This document shows positions 51,964 through 61,257 of a stretch of 64,000 nucleotides of DNA, in pieces. The DNA comes from Streptomyces venezuelae ATCC 10712. Its GTDB lineage: Bacteria > Actinomycetota > Actinomycetes > Streptomycetales > Streptomycetaceae. The translations under genes and the position numbers were made by a program. The notes beneath the pieces were generated by a model. It had not been told where the DNA came from. It was given only the letters and a program-made list of their open reading frames with translations, and made no database searches. The first letter of the stretch is position 1. Each line of letters begins with the position of its first letter. Where the stretch lies: positions 2,294,001 to 2,358,000 of the forward strand of contig NZ_CP029197.1 in assembly GCF_008639165.1 (NCBI RefSeq), given 5' to 3'.

Positions 51964-54404
51964 TGGGACACCACCGCCTTGCCGTCGGCGCCCGTCGCGC
52001 CCCTCGTGTACTGAGGGTGTATCAGTCCCACGCAGCTGTAAGGGAGTTCGTCGACCTCCTCGACCGGTACGCCGCGCTGCTCGGCGAGCAGCCGGACGTG
52101 GGCGAGGTCGGCGTCGGCGCCCCGCTTGGCGAGGATCTTCCAGGGGACGCGGCGGAGCAGGACGCGGGTGGTCTCGCCGACACCCGGCTTGACGAGGTTG
52201 ACGTCGTGGATGCCGTACTCCTCGCTGATCCGCTCGACGGCGGCCCAGCCCTCCCAGGTGGGGGTGCGGTCGGCGGCCAGGAGGTTCTTGACGTCGGTGT
52301 CGACGGCCGCCGCGACCTCGTCGAAGCGGGCGGCCACGGCGTCGAGGAAGGTGTTCGACACGTCGGCGCCGGCCAGCTCGCGGTAGAACTTGCCGCCGTG
52401 GAAGTCGTTCGGGCCGACGAGGTCGGCGCGGAGGACGGTGCGGGAGATCAGGCCGGAGACCGTGGAGTTGAGGCACGCGGAGGGGATGAGGAAGTCCTCG
52501 CGGGTGCCGTAGGTGCGGACGCAGGAGCCGGGGTCGGCGAGGACGGCGATCTCCGGGTCGAAGCCCTTGACGCCCTCGGTGGCCTCGAACTCCTTGACGG
52601 CTTCGGCGAGTTCGCGGGTGATGGCGCCCTTGCCTGTCCAGCCGTCGACGAACACGACGTCGGCGGGGTCGTGGTGGGCGGCGAGCCAGCGCAGCGCGTT
52701 GGCGTCGATGCCGCGGCCGCGCACGATGGAGACGGCGTAGTGGGGCAGGTCGAGGCCGTGGCGGGCCTGCGCCCAGCGGCGCATGAGGACGCCGACGGGG
52801 GTGCCGGCGCGGGCGAGGGAGACGAGGACGGGGCGGTGGCCGGGCCGCTCGCGCTCGGCGAGGACGGTCTCGGTGACGGTGCCGACGGCGCGGGCGATCC
52901 GGGCGGCGGAGGTCTCGAGGGCCGCGTGGAACAGCTCCTGGTAGCGCGCGCTGGGCTGGTATTCGACGGGGAGCGATTCGGCGTAGTGGGCGCCGCCGCT
53001 CTGGATGGCTTCCTCGCGTTCCTCGGTGGGCGCCTCCAGCTCGACGTCCGAGAGGTCCTGGAGCAGCCAGCCGACCTCCTGGGGGGCGTACGAGGAGAAG
53101 GCGGGGCCGCGGAGGGGCTCGGGCAGCATGGAGCTCCTTTCGGGAGCTTCGGTGGGCGTGGTCGCGTAGGCCGGGGTGTACGAGGGGACGACGGCCAGGA
53201 CGACGTGCGGGATGTGCGCGGCGAGCTGGGCGAGCAGGCCGTCCGGGGCGTGCAGGGCCGGGGTGTCGGCGGTGGAGTCGACGACGAGGACGACGGCGTC
53301 GAAGCCGGCGCCGGCCACGTTGTAGGCGTAGCGCTCGCCGGGGCCGTCGGCGGGGTCGTCGTGGGCGGGGAAGGCGAGCCGGGTGCGGATCGCGTAGCCG
53401 GGGTCGTCGACGGCGAGGACGGGCGAGCGGGTGGTGGTGGAGTACCGGACGTCGAGCCCGGCGTCCTCCAGGGCGGTGCCGAGTCGCAGGGGCGCGTACA
53501 TCAGTTCCTCGAAGCCGAGGACGAGGGGGCGGGTGGCGCCGTCGAGCTCTCGTGCGACGCGGTCGGCGAGGGCGGGCAGGGCGGCTTCGAGGATTTCCCG
53601 GTGCTCGGGGGTGAAGCCGTGCCGGCCGCCGTCGGGCAGCCCGTCGGGCCAGTCGAGTGCGATGCGTACGGGGGTGGGGCCGGTCGCGGGGGCGGGCCGG
53701 TAGGCCGTGTCGTGCGCGGCGACCAGTGCCTGCCCCTTCTCCAGTACGCCGTCCGGGAGCCGTACGGTCCCGGCGGCGCCGGATATCAGGTCGACGCGGG
53801 CGCCTATCTCGTCCGCGAAGGCGTCCAGGCGGCCGAGGTCGGCGGCCGAGCGCATGTCGACGAGGGCGACGACGACGTAGTGGTCGCGCGGGTAGCGCTC
53901 GTGCAGGGCGCGGACGGTGTTGAGGACGGTGTTGCCGGTGGAGAACTCGTCGTCGACGAGGACCAGCGGGCCGTGGCCGGCGAGGAGTTTGGGGTCCTCG
54001 GGGAGGAGCAGGTGCGAGGTGGCGTGGGAGTGGGACTCCTCGAAGCCGCCGGCGCGGGCGACGCCGGCCACCGGCCGCCGGGTGGAGTGGAGGTAGGGGG
54101 CGAGGCCGAGGCCGTCGGCGACGGCGTGGCCCAGGGCGGTGGCGGTCTCGGCGTACCCGAGGACGACCGCGCGGGCGGTCTCCTCGTCGCCGAGGAGGGC
54201 CCGGACGCGCCGGCCGAGGTCGAGGCCGGAGCCGTACACCACGGACGGCCGCTGGGGCACGTGCTTGCCGAGCACGCTGGAGACCAGCAGGTGCGCGCGT
54301 TTGGGGTTGCGGCGCAGTGCGAGGCCCAACAGGGCCGGTAGCGCCTCGTCGCCGATCAGTTCGACGCCCAGTCGCTCCGCGACCCACGTTCCGGTCCACA
54401 CCAC
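51960..54404 (-). CDS. Fused phosphoribosyltransferase/TRSP and StiP-like protein (814 aa)
   Basis: Residues 1-270 are a PRTase domain with the PRPP-binding motif LVLVDDEFSTGNTVLNTV at about 147-163. Residues 270-420 contain VRYSTTTRSPVLA, the TRSP signature. From residue 426 (MLPEPLRGPAFSSYAPQEVG) a StiP-type cysteine-protease-like domain follows, with DPGSCVRTYG as Cys region and GPNDFHGGKFYREL. In relatives these are usually two proteins. Here there is no stop between them, but M426 has an AAAGGAG ribosome site 5 nt upstream (53134-53140), so separate translation of the second half is possible. The role is synthesis or modification of a nucleoside-like compound in Ter stress systems. Confidence 0.82.
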   Translation of the reverse strand: MVWTGTWVAERLGVELIGDEALPALLGLALRRNPKRAHLLVSSVLGKHVPQRPSVVYGSGLDLGRRVRALLGDEETARAVVLGYAETATALGHAVADGLGLAPYLHSTRRPVAGVARAGGFEESHSHATSHLLLPEDPKLLAGHGPLVLVDDEFSTGNTVLNTVRALHERYPRDHYVVVALVDMRSAADLGRLDAFADEIGARVDLISGAAGTVRLPDGVLEKGQALVAAHDTAYRPAPATGPTPVRIALDWPDGLPDGGRHGFTPEHREILEAALPALADRVARELDGATRPLVLGFEELMYAPLRLGTALEDAGLDVRYSTTTRSPVLAVDDPGYAIRTRLAFPAHDDPADGPGERYAYNVAGAGFDAVVLVVDSTADTPALHAPDGLLAQLAAHIPHVVLAVVPSYTPAYATTPTEAPERSSMLPEPLRGPAFSSYAPQEVGWLLQDLSDVELEAPTEEREEAIQSGGAHYAESLPVEYQPSARYQELFHAALETSAARIARAVGTVTETVLAERERPGHRPVLVSLARAGTPVGVLMRRWAQARHGLDLPHYAVSIVRGRGIDANALRWLAAHHDPADVVFVDGWTGKGAITRELAEAVKEFEATEGVKGFDPEIAVLADPGSCVRTYGTREDFLIPSACLNSTVSGLISRTVLRADLVGPNDFHGGKFYRELAGADVSNTFLDAVAARFDEVAAAVDTDVKNLLAADRTPTWEGWAAVERISEEYGIHDVNLVKPGVGETTRVLLRRVPWKILAKRGADADLAHVRLLAEQRGVPVEEVDELPYSCVGLIHPQYTRGATGADGKAVVSQ

Positions 54405-54422
54405 GTCGTCGACGTCCCTTCG

Positions 54423-55619
54423 TCAGCCGGCAAGTCCGGCGGTGAGCAGATCCACGAAGCCGACGTCCTCCTTGGCGACGCCGAAGAGTTCGGCGCGTAG
54501 GAGGGTGCGTTCGGCCCACGCGCGATGCGGCTTCACTTCGTTCATCTTGTTCGTGTAGGCGGAGCGGAGGACCCCGCCGCCGCCCTGGTCGGGCCGCAGG
54601 ATGTCCTGGGCGTCGCTCCATTCCTCGTGGCTGACCACGGAGAGGGCGTGCACCGGCACCACGTGGGTGGGGTGGATGCAGGTCTTGCCGAGGAGGCCGT
54701 TGGCGCGGTCGAGTTCGATCTCGCGCAGCAGGCCGTCAAGGTCGTGCTCGATGAGCGCGGTGCGCAGGTCTTCGGCGCGGCCTTCGAGGAAGGGGCTGCG
54801 GCGCAGCTGGGGTTTGAACATGCGCTCGCCGGGGCGGAAGTACTCCCAGACGGGTCCGGTGACGGTGAAGCCGGTGCCGTCGGAGCGGCCGAGGACGTTG
54901 ACGACGTCGGCGATGACGTGGGCGACGATCTTGACGTCGTAGGCGGTCATGTCGGGTGAGCGGCGCAGTCCGTACGCGGAGCAGAAGTCGGTGACGCCGA
55001 GGCGGAGGGCGAGGACGCGGTCGCGGTGTTTCTCGGTGATCGCGGCGATGCCGGCGAGGGTCTCGGCCCGGGTCTCCAGGTGGAGGAGTTCGGGGGATTC
55101 CAGGACGGGCATGGCGAAGAGGCGCCGGCCGCTGGTGCGCTCGGCCTGGGTGAGCGCTTCGAGGAAGGCGTGGCCGCGGGTCTCGGTGAATTTGGGGAGT
55201 ACGAATCCGGACAGCAGGCGGACCGTTTCTCCGAGCCGGTCGACGAGCTCGGTGATCTGGCGCGGTTCGCGGACCCTGATGAAGAGCAGGGGCAGGTCGG
55301 TGGTGGTGTCCGTGGCGGTGTCGGCGTCCGTCACGGTCCCGGCGGCGAGGTCGGCGAACTGGTGGACGAGGTTGTCCTCGCCCGCCTCGACGTCGGCGTC
55401 GCTGATGGAGTCCTCCAGGCAGAGCACCATGGAGACCACTCCACGGGCTGCCTGCTTGCGCACGTCGTCGGCGAGCCGGGGCCGGGTGGCCGGGCTGTAG
55501 AGCGTGGCTCCGAGGGCCGTGGCGAGCGTGCGCGCGGGCGAATCTGCCGTGAACACGACCGGTTCCCGATGGAACAGGCCGGCCCGTGTCACGGACGGGA
55601 TGTGCCCGAAATGACGCAT
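54423..55619 (-). CDS. HpcH/HpaI aldolase/citrate-lyase-like enzyme (398 aa)
   Basis: ATG at 55619 with GGGGGA upstream. VSMVLCLEDSISDADVEAGE is the metal-binding LEDS motif, LLFIRVREP the arginine strand, FVLPKF and MPVLESPELLHLETRAETLA the barrel strands, and KTCIHPTHVVPVHALSVVS the end of the TIM barrel. It is of the citrate-lyase beta-subunit-like group that accompanies PRTase and StiP genes in Ter-linked operons. It probably joins or splits a carbon-carbon bond on the cluster's metabolite. It lies just upstream of the PRTase gene in the same direction. Confidence 0.85.
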   Translation of the reverse strand: MRHFGHIPSVTRAGLFHREPVVFTADSPARTLATALGATLYSPATRPRLADDVRKQAARGVVSMVLCLEDSISDADVEAGEDNLVHQFADLAAGTVTDADTATDTTTDLPLLFIRVREPRQITELVDRLGETVRLLSGFVLPKFTETRGHAFLEALTQAERTSGRRLFAMPVLESPELLHLETRAETLAGIAAITEKHRDRVLALRLGVTDFCSAYGLRRSPDMTAYDVKIVAHVIADVVNVLGRSDGTGFTVTGPVWEYFRPGERMFKPQLRRSPFLEGRAEDLRTALIEHDLDGLLREIELDRANGLLGKTCIHPTHVVPVHALSVVSHEEWSDAQDILRPDQGGGGVLRSAYTNKMNEVKPHRAWAERTLLRAELFGVAKEDVGFVDLLTAGLAG

Positions 55620-55796
55620 ATAAGTCCCCCGTCTACCTCTCTGGACCCTGACGACATGTGGCCGGTAATAGTACGTAGGTGCGGGTGTCCTCAGTTCCCT
55701 TCGCGTATGAAATTCAGGTAACTCGTCAGCATCCGTCGTGTCGGCCCGGTATAGGTACTGCCCCCGCGTTGTCCGCGGGTCGGGCGGGAGGGCAGG
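55620..55796. other. Divergent promoter region of the Ter cluster
   Basis: This 177-bp AT-richer interval separates the minus-strand HpcH-PRTase-HAD operon from the + strand TerD-like gene. Stretches such as GAAATTCAGGTAAC and CCCGGTATAGGTACTGCC suggest promoters on both sides, but I can not fix hexamers with certainty. Confidence 0.4.
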
Positions 55797-56786
55797 ATGA
55801 CGGTCATGACGCACGCGATGCTGAAGGGCTCCAACGTCCCTCTCGACACCGCGGCCGTACGGGCCGTGCTCCGCTGGACCCCGGGCTCCGGGGTCCCCGA
55901 CGTGGACGCCTCGGCCCTGCTCCTCGGGCCCTCCGGCCGGGTGCGGTCCGACGAGGACTTCGTCTTCTACAACCAGCCGCGCCACCCTTCGGGCCTGGTG
56001 CGACGGCTGCCGAAGAAGCGTGACTCCCAGGGTCTCACGGACACCGTGGAAGCCGACCTCGGCAGCCTGGACGTCTCGGTCGACCGGGTCGTGATCGCGG
56101 CCTCCTCCGACGGCGGCACCTTCCGCTCCGTCTCCGACCTGCGGATCCTGCTGTACGACGCCACGGCCGGGCCCGACGCCGAGCCGCTGGCGCTGTTCTC
56201 CGTGACGGCGGAGACGGGCGAGGAGACGGCGGTCATCTGCGGCGAGCTGTACCGGCGCGGGGACGGCTGGAAGTTCCGCGCCGTGGGCCAGGGCTACCCG
56301 ACCGGCCTGGTCGGCCTCGCCACCGACTTCGGCATCTCGGTCGACGAGGACGCGCAGGAGGCCCAGGAGGCACGGGAGGCGCGGGAGACCCCTGGCCAGG
56401 CCCGGGAAGCGGGCGAGGGGGCCCGGAGCGGCCCCGGGAGCTTCCCCGAGGCCCCCGGTGGCCGGGGCACCGCCGGCGACGACCTGGAGGCCACCACGGC
56501 CCTCCCCGCGCCCGCTCCCGGCCCGGACCTCGACCTGACCGTCGCCCACGCCCCCGTACCCGGCCCCGTGCCGCCGCAGCCGACCATGCCGCCGCCCATG
56601 CCCGACCGCGCGCCCGCCTACGGATACCCGCAGGGGGCGGCCGGCGGGCCGCAGGGCCCGGGGGGAGCGCCGGTGAACCACGCGGCCCCCGCGTACGGCT
56701 ATCCGCAGCCGGTCACCGGGCCCGAGCAGAACCCGGCGCCGGAGTTCCGGATGCCTCCCATGGGCCCCCAGTTCGTCCGGTCCTGA
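55797..56786 (+). CDS. TerD-family protein with Pro/Ala-rich tail (329 aa)
   Basis: ATG at 55797 with GGAGGG upstream. Residues 5-180 are a TerD/stress-protein domain: VDASALLLGPSGRVRSDEDF, then VFYNQPRHPSGL, then AVICGELYRRGDGWKFRAVG and GLATDFGISV. The acidic DNLTGEG calcium loop of typical TerD is replaced by a shorter segment, so metal binding may differ. Residues 185-329 are Pro/Ala/Gly-rich with AYGYPQ repeats and probably disordered. It is divergent from the HpcH operon. Confidence 0.85.
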   Translation: MTVMTHAMLKGSNVPLDTAAVRAVLRWTPGSGVPDVDASALLLGPSGRVRSDEDFVFYNQPRHPSGLVRRLPKKRDSQGLTDTVEADLGSLDVSVDRVVIAASSDGGTFRSVSDLRILLYDATAGPDAEPLALFSVTAETGEETAVICGELYRRGDGWKFRAVGQGYPTGLVGLATDFGISVDEDAQEAQEAREARETPGQAREAGEGARSGPGSFPEAPGGRGTAGDDLEATTALPAPAPGPDLDLTVAHAPVPGPVPPQPTMPPPMPDRAPAYGYPQGAAGGPQGPGGAPVNHAAPAYGYPQPVTGPEQNPAPEFRMPPMGPQFVRS

Positions 56787-56819
56787 CGTCCCCGACGGCC
56801 TCCGGCCCGTGGGCAACGG

Positions 56820-57557
56820 CTACGCCTTGGTCTTGTAGCCGCGCCCCCACTGGAGGCCCCAGCCGTACAGCCGGTCCAGTTCGGCCTGGAAGCCGTACAC
56901 GAAGCGCACCTCGCGGCGGACCGTCAGCTCGCCCTTGGCGTTCTCCACGGAGAACACCGCGCAGGACCGGGCCTGCGGGGCGCGCTCGTCCAGCTCGATC
57001 TCGATCCGGGGGCCGTTGCTCGGGTAGAGCGTGATCTTGGCGTGCGTACGGTCGAAGGCCGGCGTCTGGTCGTAGATGTACACGAAGAACAGCAGCCGCT
57101 TGATCTCGTCCTTGTGGTCCAGATTGACGAAGATCGTCTCCCCGGAGGAGCCGCCGAAGCGGTCGTCGCCGCTGAGCTTCACGTACGGCGCGGCGTTCAG
57201 GTCGCCGAAGAAGCCGCCGAGCGGCTGCACCACGCCCTTGCTGCCGTCGGCCAGCTCGTAGAGGCAGCCCAGGTCCAGGTCGACGTTGACCATGCCCTGG
57301 GTGTGCGCCTGCACGACCTCGGGCTTGAAGAGCTGGGAGGGGTTGCGCAGCAGCCGCCCGCTCTGGCGGGAGCGGCCCTCGAGGTCGGAGGTGCGCATCC
57401 GCCAGGAGAGGTTCACCCGGAGGTTGCCGGTGGCGGCGCCCTGCTTGGTGAGCGAGACCGACGGGCGCCGTCTCGTCAGGTCGATCGAGTTCGACGCGGC
57501 GCTGCCCGAGTCGAACTGTGCCGCCCTCCCCGGAAACAGGTTGTCCCAGAAGGCCAT
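56820..57557 (-). CDS. TerA-like tellurium-resistance/stress protein (245 aa)
   Basis: ATG at 57557 (MAFWDNLFPGRAAQFDSG) with GAAGGAG upstream; the longer frame starting at 57623 is not supported. IDLTRRRPSVSLTKQGAATG, then RVNLSW, then VDLDLGCLYELADGSKGVVQ and DDRFGGSSGETIFVNLDHKD place it in the TerD superfamily, TerA group. It belongs to the tellurite/calcium-binding stress proteins. It is separated from the terC-like gene by a short gap in the same direction. Confidence 0.82.
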   Translation of the reverse strand: MAFWDNLFPGRAAQFDSGSAASNSIDLTRRRPSVSLTKQGAATGNLRVNLSWRMRTSDLEGRSRQSGRLLRNPSQLFKPEVVQAHTQGMVNVDLDLGCLYELADGSKGVVQPLGGFFGDLNAAPYVKLSGDDRFGGSSGETIFVNLDHKDEIKRLLFFVYIYDQTPAFDRTHAKITLYPSNGPRIEIELDERAPQARSCAVFSVENAKGELTVRREVRFVYGFQAELDRLYGWGLQWGRGYKTKA

Positions 57558-57687
57558 GGCTCCTTCACCCCCACTGCTCGCGACCCCACCGGCCACCGGC
57601 GTCCGATCGCCGGTGCCGCACACATGCCTGCGGGGCGGCCGGGTGCACCGGCCGCCCCGCAGAGAGCGTTCCTCATTGCCGGGGGTG

Positions 57688-58833
57688 TCACACCCCGGAC
57701 GGCACCTCGGTCTTCTCGTCCGAGCCGGATCCGCCCCCGGCCGCCGCGATCCGCTTGTTGCGGCGGACGGAGGACCAGAAGGACCAGGCGATCAGGATGA
57801 CGCCGATCGAGCCGGTGATGACCTCGGGGATCTCGTACTGGATGGTGACCAGGAGCAGCACGGCGAGGGCGCCGATGGCGTAGTGGGCGCCGTGCTCCAG
57901 GTAGACGTAGTCGTCGAGGGTGCCCTGGCGGACCAGGTAGACCGTCAGCGAACGGACGTACATGGCACCGACGCCGAGGCCCAGCGCCATCAGGACGATG
58001 TCGTTGGTGACGGCGAAGGCGCCGATGACACCGTCGAAGGAGAAGGAGGCGTCGAGGACCTCCAGGTAGAGGAACATGAAGAAGGCGGCCTTGCCCGCGA
58101 GCTGGACCGCGGTGACCTTCTTGCCGCTGCGCTTGGCCGCTTCCTCGGCCTCGTGCTCGCGCTCCTCTTCCTCCTCCAGCTTGTTCTCGAAGTAGCCGGA
58201 GAGACCGCCGACGACGAGGTACGTGATGAGGCCGGCGATGCCGGAGATCAGGACGGTCTGCGCCTTGTCGACGTGCGTGCCGCCGTGCTGGTGGGCGTGG
58301 GTCGCGAAGGTCATGGCGCTGACGAGCAGGACGATGAGGGCGATGCAGACCGACAGCATGTCGACCTTGCCGAGCTTGGCCAGCGGGCGCTCGATCCAGC
58401 GCAGCCACTGGATGTCACGGTCCTCGAAGATGAAGTCGAGGAAGATCATCAGCAGGAACATGCCACCGAAGGCGGCGATCGACGGGTGCGCGTCGGTCAC
58501 CAGCTCCTGGTAGCGGTCGGCGTCGTTGAGCGCCAGGTCGACGGCCTCGATCGGGCCGATCTTGGCACTGATCGCCACGATCACGACAGGGAAGACGAGG
58601 CGCATGCCGAAGACGGCGATGAGCACACCGATCGTGAGGAAGATCTTCTGCCAGAAGGCATTCATCTTCTGCAGGATTCCGGCGTTGACCACCGCGTTGT
58701 CGAAGGACAGCGAGATCTCGAGGACGCAGAGGATCGCGACGATCCCGAACGCCTCCCACCCCCCGTAGAGCACTGCTGCGACCAGACCGAGCGCAGTGAT
58801 CGCGAACGACCAGCCGAAGGTTTTCAGAACCAC
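57688..58833 (-). CDS. TerC/DUF475-type integral membrane protein (381 aa)
   Basis: GTG at 58833. About nine hydrophobic segments; the TerC motif LEISLSFDNAVVNAGILQKM appears in segment 2 and a second LEVLDASFSFDGVIGAF near residue 265. These acidic membrane motifs (SFDNAVV, SFDGV) mark the TerC/DUF475 family, probable metal-ion transporters that act with TerD proteins at the membrane. A charged loop (LEEEEEREHEAEEAAKRSGK) lies in the middle. The C-terminus is cytoplasmic and Gly/Ser-rich. Confidence 0.88.
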   Translation of the reverse strand: MVLKTFGWSFAITALGLVAAVLYGGWEAFGIVAILCVLEISLSFDNAVVNAGILQKMNAFWQKIFLTIGVLIAVFGMRLVFPVVIVAISAKIGPIEAVDLALNDADRYQELVTDAHPSIAAFGGMFLLMIFLDFIFEDRDIQWLRWIERPLAKLGKVDMLSVCIALIVLLVSAMTFATHAHQHGGTHVDKAQTVLISGIAGLITYLVVGGLSGYFENKLEEEEEREHEAEEAAKRSGKKVTAVQLAGKAAFFMFLYLEVLDASFSFDGVIGAFAVTNDIVLMALGLGVGAMYVRSLTVYLVRQGTLDDYVYLEHGAHYAIGALAVLLLVTIQYEIPEVITGSIGVILIAWSFWSSVRRNKRIAAAGGGSGSDEKTEVPSGV

Positions 58834-58862
58834 TGTCTACCCCATCGTGAAATTACATGGCT

Positions 58863-59438
58863 TTACGAAACGTTGACCCCGAAGTCTAGAGCGATGCCCC
58901 GGAGCCCGGACGCGTACCCCTGACCGACCGCCCGGAACTTCCATTCGCCGTTGTAGCGGTAGAGCTCGCCGAAGATCATCGCGGTCTCCGTGGAGGCGTC
59001 CTCGGAGAGGTCGTAGCGGGCGAGCTCCTGGCCGTCGAGCTGGTTCACGACGCGGATGAACGCGTTGCTGACCTGGCCGAAGCTCTGGCCCCGGTTGTCG
59101 GCGTCATGGATCGACACCGGGAAGACGATCTTGTCGCAGTGGGCCGGCACCTTGGAGAGGTCCACGATCAGGGACTCGTCGTCCCCGTCACCCTCGCCGG
59201 TGAGGTTGTCGCCGGTGTGTTCGACCGAGCCCTCGGGGCTGCGCAGCTGGTTGTAGAAGACGAAGTACTCGTCGCCGAGCACCCGTCCGGCCTGGCACAG
59301 CAGCGCGCTGGCGTCGAGGTCGAAGGGGGCTCCGGTGGTGGAGCGCGCGTCCCAGCCGAGCCCGACGAGGACCTGGGTGAGGTTGGGTGCGGCCTTGGAG
59401 AGGGAGACATTGCCTCCCTTGGCGAGCGTGACGCCCAT
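58863..59438 (-). CDS. terD: TerD-family protein (191 aa)
   Basis: ATG at 59438 ([19 protein letters not shown]) with GGAGG upstream. Canonical Ter[21 protein letters not shown], then [15 protein letters not shown] calcium loops, then [20 protein letters not shown] and [20 protein letters not shown]. It lies 29 bp upstream of the TerC-like gene in the same direction. TerD proteins bind calcium and are needed for resistance to tellurite and envelope stress and for development in Streptomyces. Confidence 0.92.
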   Translation of the reverse strand: MGVTLAKGGNVSLSKAAPNLTQVLVGLGWDARSTTGAPFDLDASALLCQAGRVLGDEYFVFYNQLRSPEGSVEHTGDNLTGEGDGDDESLIVDLSKVPAHCDKIVFPVSIHDADNRGQSFGQVSNAFIRVVNQLDGQELARYDLSEDASTETAMIFGELYRYNGEWKFRAVGQGYASGLRGIALDFGVNVS

Positions 59439-59518
59439 GTTTCGTTTCCTCCCCGGTGGTGATGAGGCACGTCCGGCGCCGCACGGTGTGCGGCGCCGGA
59501 CGGTTCGAACGGATCGGC

Positions 59519-60094
59519 TCAGACGTTGACGCCGAAGTCCTGCGCGATGCCGCGCAGGCCCGAGGCGTAGCCCTGGCCGACGGCGCGGAACTTCCACTCG
59601 TCGCCGTTGCGGTACAGCTCGCCGAAGACCATGGCGGTCTCGGTCGAGGCGTCCTCGGAGAGGTCGTAACGGGCGATCTCGGCGCCGCCGGCCTGGTTCA
59701 CGACGCGGATGAACGCGTTGCGCACCTGGCCGAAGGACTGCTGGCGGTTCTCGGCGTCGTAGATCGACACCGGGAAGACGATCTTGGCGACGTCGGCCGG
59801 CACGGTGGCCAGGCTGACCTTGACCTGCTCGTCGTCACCCTCGCCCTCGCCGGTGAGGTTGTCACCGGTGTGCTCGACGGACCCGTCGGCGCTCTTCAGG
59901 TTGTTGAAGAACACGAAGTCCTGGTCGTTGCGGACCTTGCCCTCCGCGCTCACCAGGATGGCGCTGGCGTCGAGGTCGAAGTCCGTACCGGTGGTGGTGC
60001 GGACGTCCCAGCCCAGACCGACGGTCACGGCGGTGAGGCCAGGGGCCTCCTTGGTCAGCGAGACGTTGCCGCCCTTGCTGAGGCTGACTCCCAC
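59519..60094 (-). CDS. terD: TerD-family protein (191 aa)
   Basis: GTG at 60094 ([20 protein letters not shown]) with GGAGGG upstream; an ATG at 60106 would add four residues. The protein is about 70% similar by eye to the next TerD and has the same [15 protein letters not shown] metal loop. Tandem TerD copies are usual in Streptomyces. It is the first gene of the terD-terD-terC-terA direction. Confidence 0.92.
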   Translation of the reverse strand: MGVSLSKGGNVSLTKEAPGLTAVTVGLGWDVRTTTGTDFDLDASAILVSAEGKVRNDQDFVFFNNLKSADGSVEHTGDNLTGEGEGDDEQVKVSLATVPADVAKIVFPVSIYDAENRQQSFGQVRNAFIRVVNQAGGAEIARYDLSEDASTETAMVFGELYRNGDEWKFRAVGQGYASGLRGIAQDFGVNV

Positions 60095-60256
60095 GAGTCC
60101 CTCCATGTGGTTTCCAGGGGCAGCGCCCCCAGTCGTGCGTTGGCATCGGATCAACGAGTGGATCCTAGTGACGGGTTCCCGCTCGAAACAGTCGATTCGC
60201 CCGGTGAATCCAGGTGTCGGGCCGCCCGGGCCCTGATCGGGCCCCGGCCGGGCGGG

Positions 60257-60715
60257 TCAGAGGGCGTCGAGCGCCTTGACGTACGCGCCGAGGTCACGGG
60301 CGTCCGGCAGGGCGTTGACGACGGTCCAGCGGACCACGCCCGCCTTGTCGATGATGAAGGTGCCGCGCACCGCGCAGCCCTTCTCCTCGTCGAACACACC
60401 GTAGGCACGGGAGGCCTCGCCGTGCTTCCAGAAGTCGGAGAGCAGCGGGAACTCCAGGGACTCCTGCTCGGCGAAGACGCGCAGGGTGTGGATGGAGTCG
60501 TTGGAGACCGCGAGGAGCTGGGTGTCGTCGTTGACGAAGACCGGGAGGTTGTCGCGCAGCTCGCCGAGCTCGCCCGCGCAGACACCCGTGAAGGCGAAGG
60601 GGTAGAAGAGCAGCACCACGTTCTTCTCGCCGCGGAAGTCGGAGAGCCGGACGGTGCGCCCGTGGTTGTCCTTGAGCTCGAAATCCGGGGCCTCGGTGCC
60701 GACCTCGATCGCCAT
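60257..60715 (-). CDS. ahpE: Peroxiredoxin (AhpE-type, 152 aa)
   Basis: ATG at 60715. Thioredoxin-fold peroxidase: [20 protein letters not shown] contains the peroxidatic Cys of the AhpE/Prx group (FxxTxxCxxE). [20 protein letters not shown] ends the fold. No resolving Cys of the Prx C-terminal type is present; CAVRG near residue 115 is another possible partner. It reduces peroxides with help from mycothiol/mycoredoxin in actinobacteria. It lies alone between the terD gene and the DUF3052 gene. Confidence 0.9.
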   Translation of the reverse strand: MAIEVGTEAPDFELKDNHGRTVRLSDFRGEKNVVLLFYPFAFTGVCAGELGELRDNLPVFVNDDTQLLAVSNDSIHTLRVFAEQESLEFPLLSDFWKHGEASRAYGVFDEEKGCAVRGTFIIDKAGVVRWTVVNALPDARDLGAYVKALDAL

Positions 60716-60788
60716 CGCGTACGCGTCCCTTCGACGGGGCCCTGACCTTGGGCCGAACCGGTGAGTCCCACCCTACGGCCTGCGCACG

Positions 60789-60819
60789 AAAGCCCCCGCC
60801 GACGATCCGGCGGGGGCTT
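60789..60819 (-). terminator. Terminator between DUF3052 and peroxiredoxin genes
   Basis: AAGCCCCCGCCG and CGGCGGGGGCTT form a 12-bp stem around ACGATC, with flanking A and T residues (minus-strand reading gives a short U-run). It follows the DUF3052 stop at 60835 on the minus strand. Confidence 0.75.
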
Positions 60820-60834
60820 CTCGCAGCGTGGTGA

Positions 60835-61257
60835 TCAGCGCTTGGGGGCGGTCAGGCGGGTGCCCGTCCAGTCCTTGGCGACGCTGATGCTCTTGGTCTG
60901 GGAGAGACCAGCTGTCTGCGCGGCATCGTTGATGTCGCTCGGCTCGATGTAGCCGTCGCGGCCGGTCTTCGGCGTCAGCAGCCAGATGGTGCCGCCGTCC
61001 TCCAGAAGACCGATGGCGTCCACCAGGGCGTCGGTGAGATCGCCGTCCTCGTCGCGGAACCAGAGCACGACGGCGTCGGCGACGTCGTCGTAGTCCTCGT
61101 CCACGAGCTCGGCCCCGATGATGGACTCGATGCCTTCACGGAGATCATGGTCGACGTCGTCGTCGTAGCCGATCTCCTGGACCACCTGTCCGGGCTCGAA
61201 CCCCAGCCTGCCGGCCGGGTTGGTCCGCTCCTCCGCGTGGTCCGCGGTCGCGCTCAC
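60835..61257 (-). CDS. DUF3052 family protein (140 aa)
   Basis: GTG at 61257 (VSATADHAEERTNPAGRLGF) with GGAGG 6 nt upstream; ATG at 61275 is the alternative. PGQVVQEIGYDDDVDHDLRE, then DVADAVVLWFRDEDGDLTDA, then EDGGTIWLLTPKTGRDGYIE and GLSQTKSISVAKDWTGTRL match the actinobacterial DUF3052 family, small acidic cytoplasmic proteins. It is divergent from aceE across a 451-bp intergenic region. The function is unknown. Confidence 0.88.
   Translation of the reverse strand: MSATADHAEERTNPAGRLGFEPGQVVQEIGYDDDVDHDLREGIESIIGAELVDEDYDDVADAVVLWFRDEDGDLTDALVDAIGLLEDGGTIWLLTPKTGRDGYIEPSDINDAAQTAGLSQTKSISVAKDWTGTRLTAPKR

Noticed and set aside
51948..54341. Plus-strand open frame of about 800 codons opposite the PRTase-StiP gene
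   Set aside because: The composition (Gly/Val/Asp/Glu repeats) is that of an antisense shadow. The minus strand carries domain motifs and coupled neighbours.
57557..57623. Upstream extension of the TerA-like gene
   Set aside because: ATG at 57557 has GAAGGAG and begins the conserved MAFWDNLF segment; the extension is low complexity.
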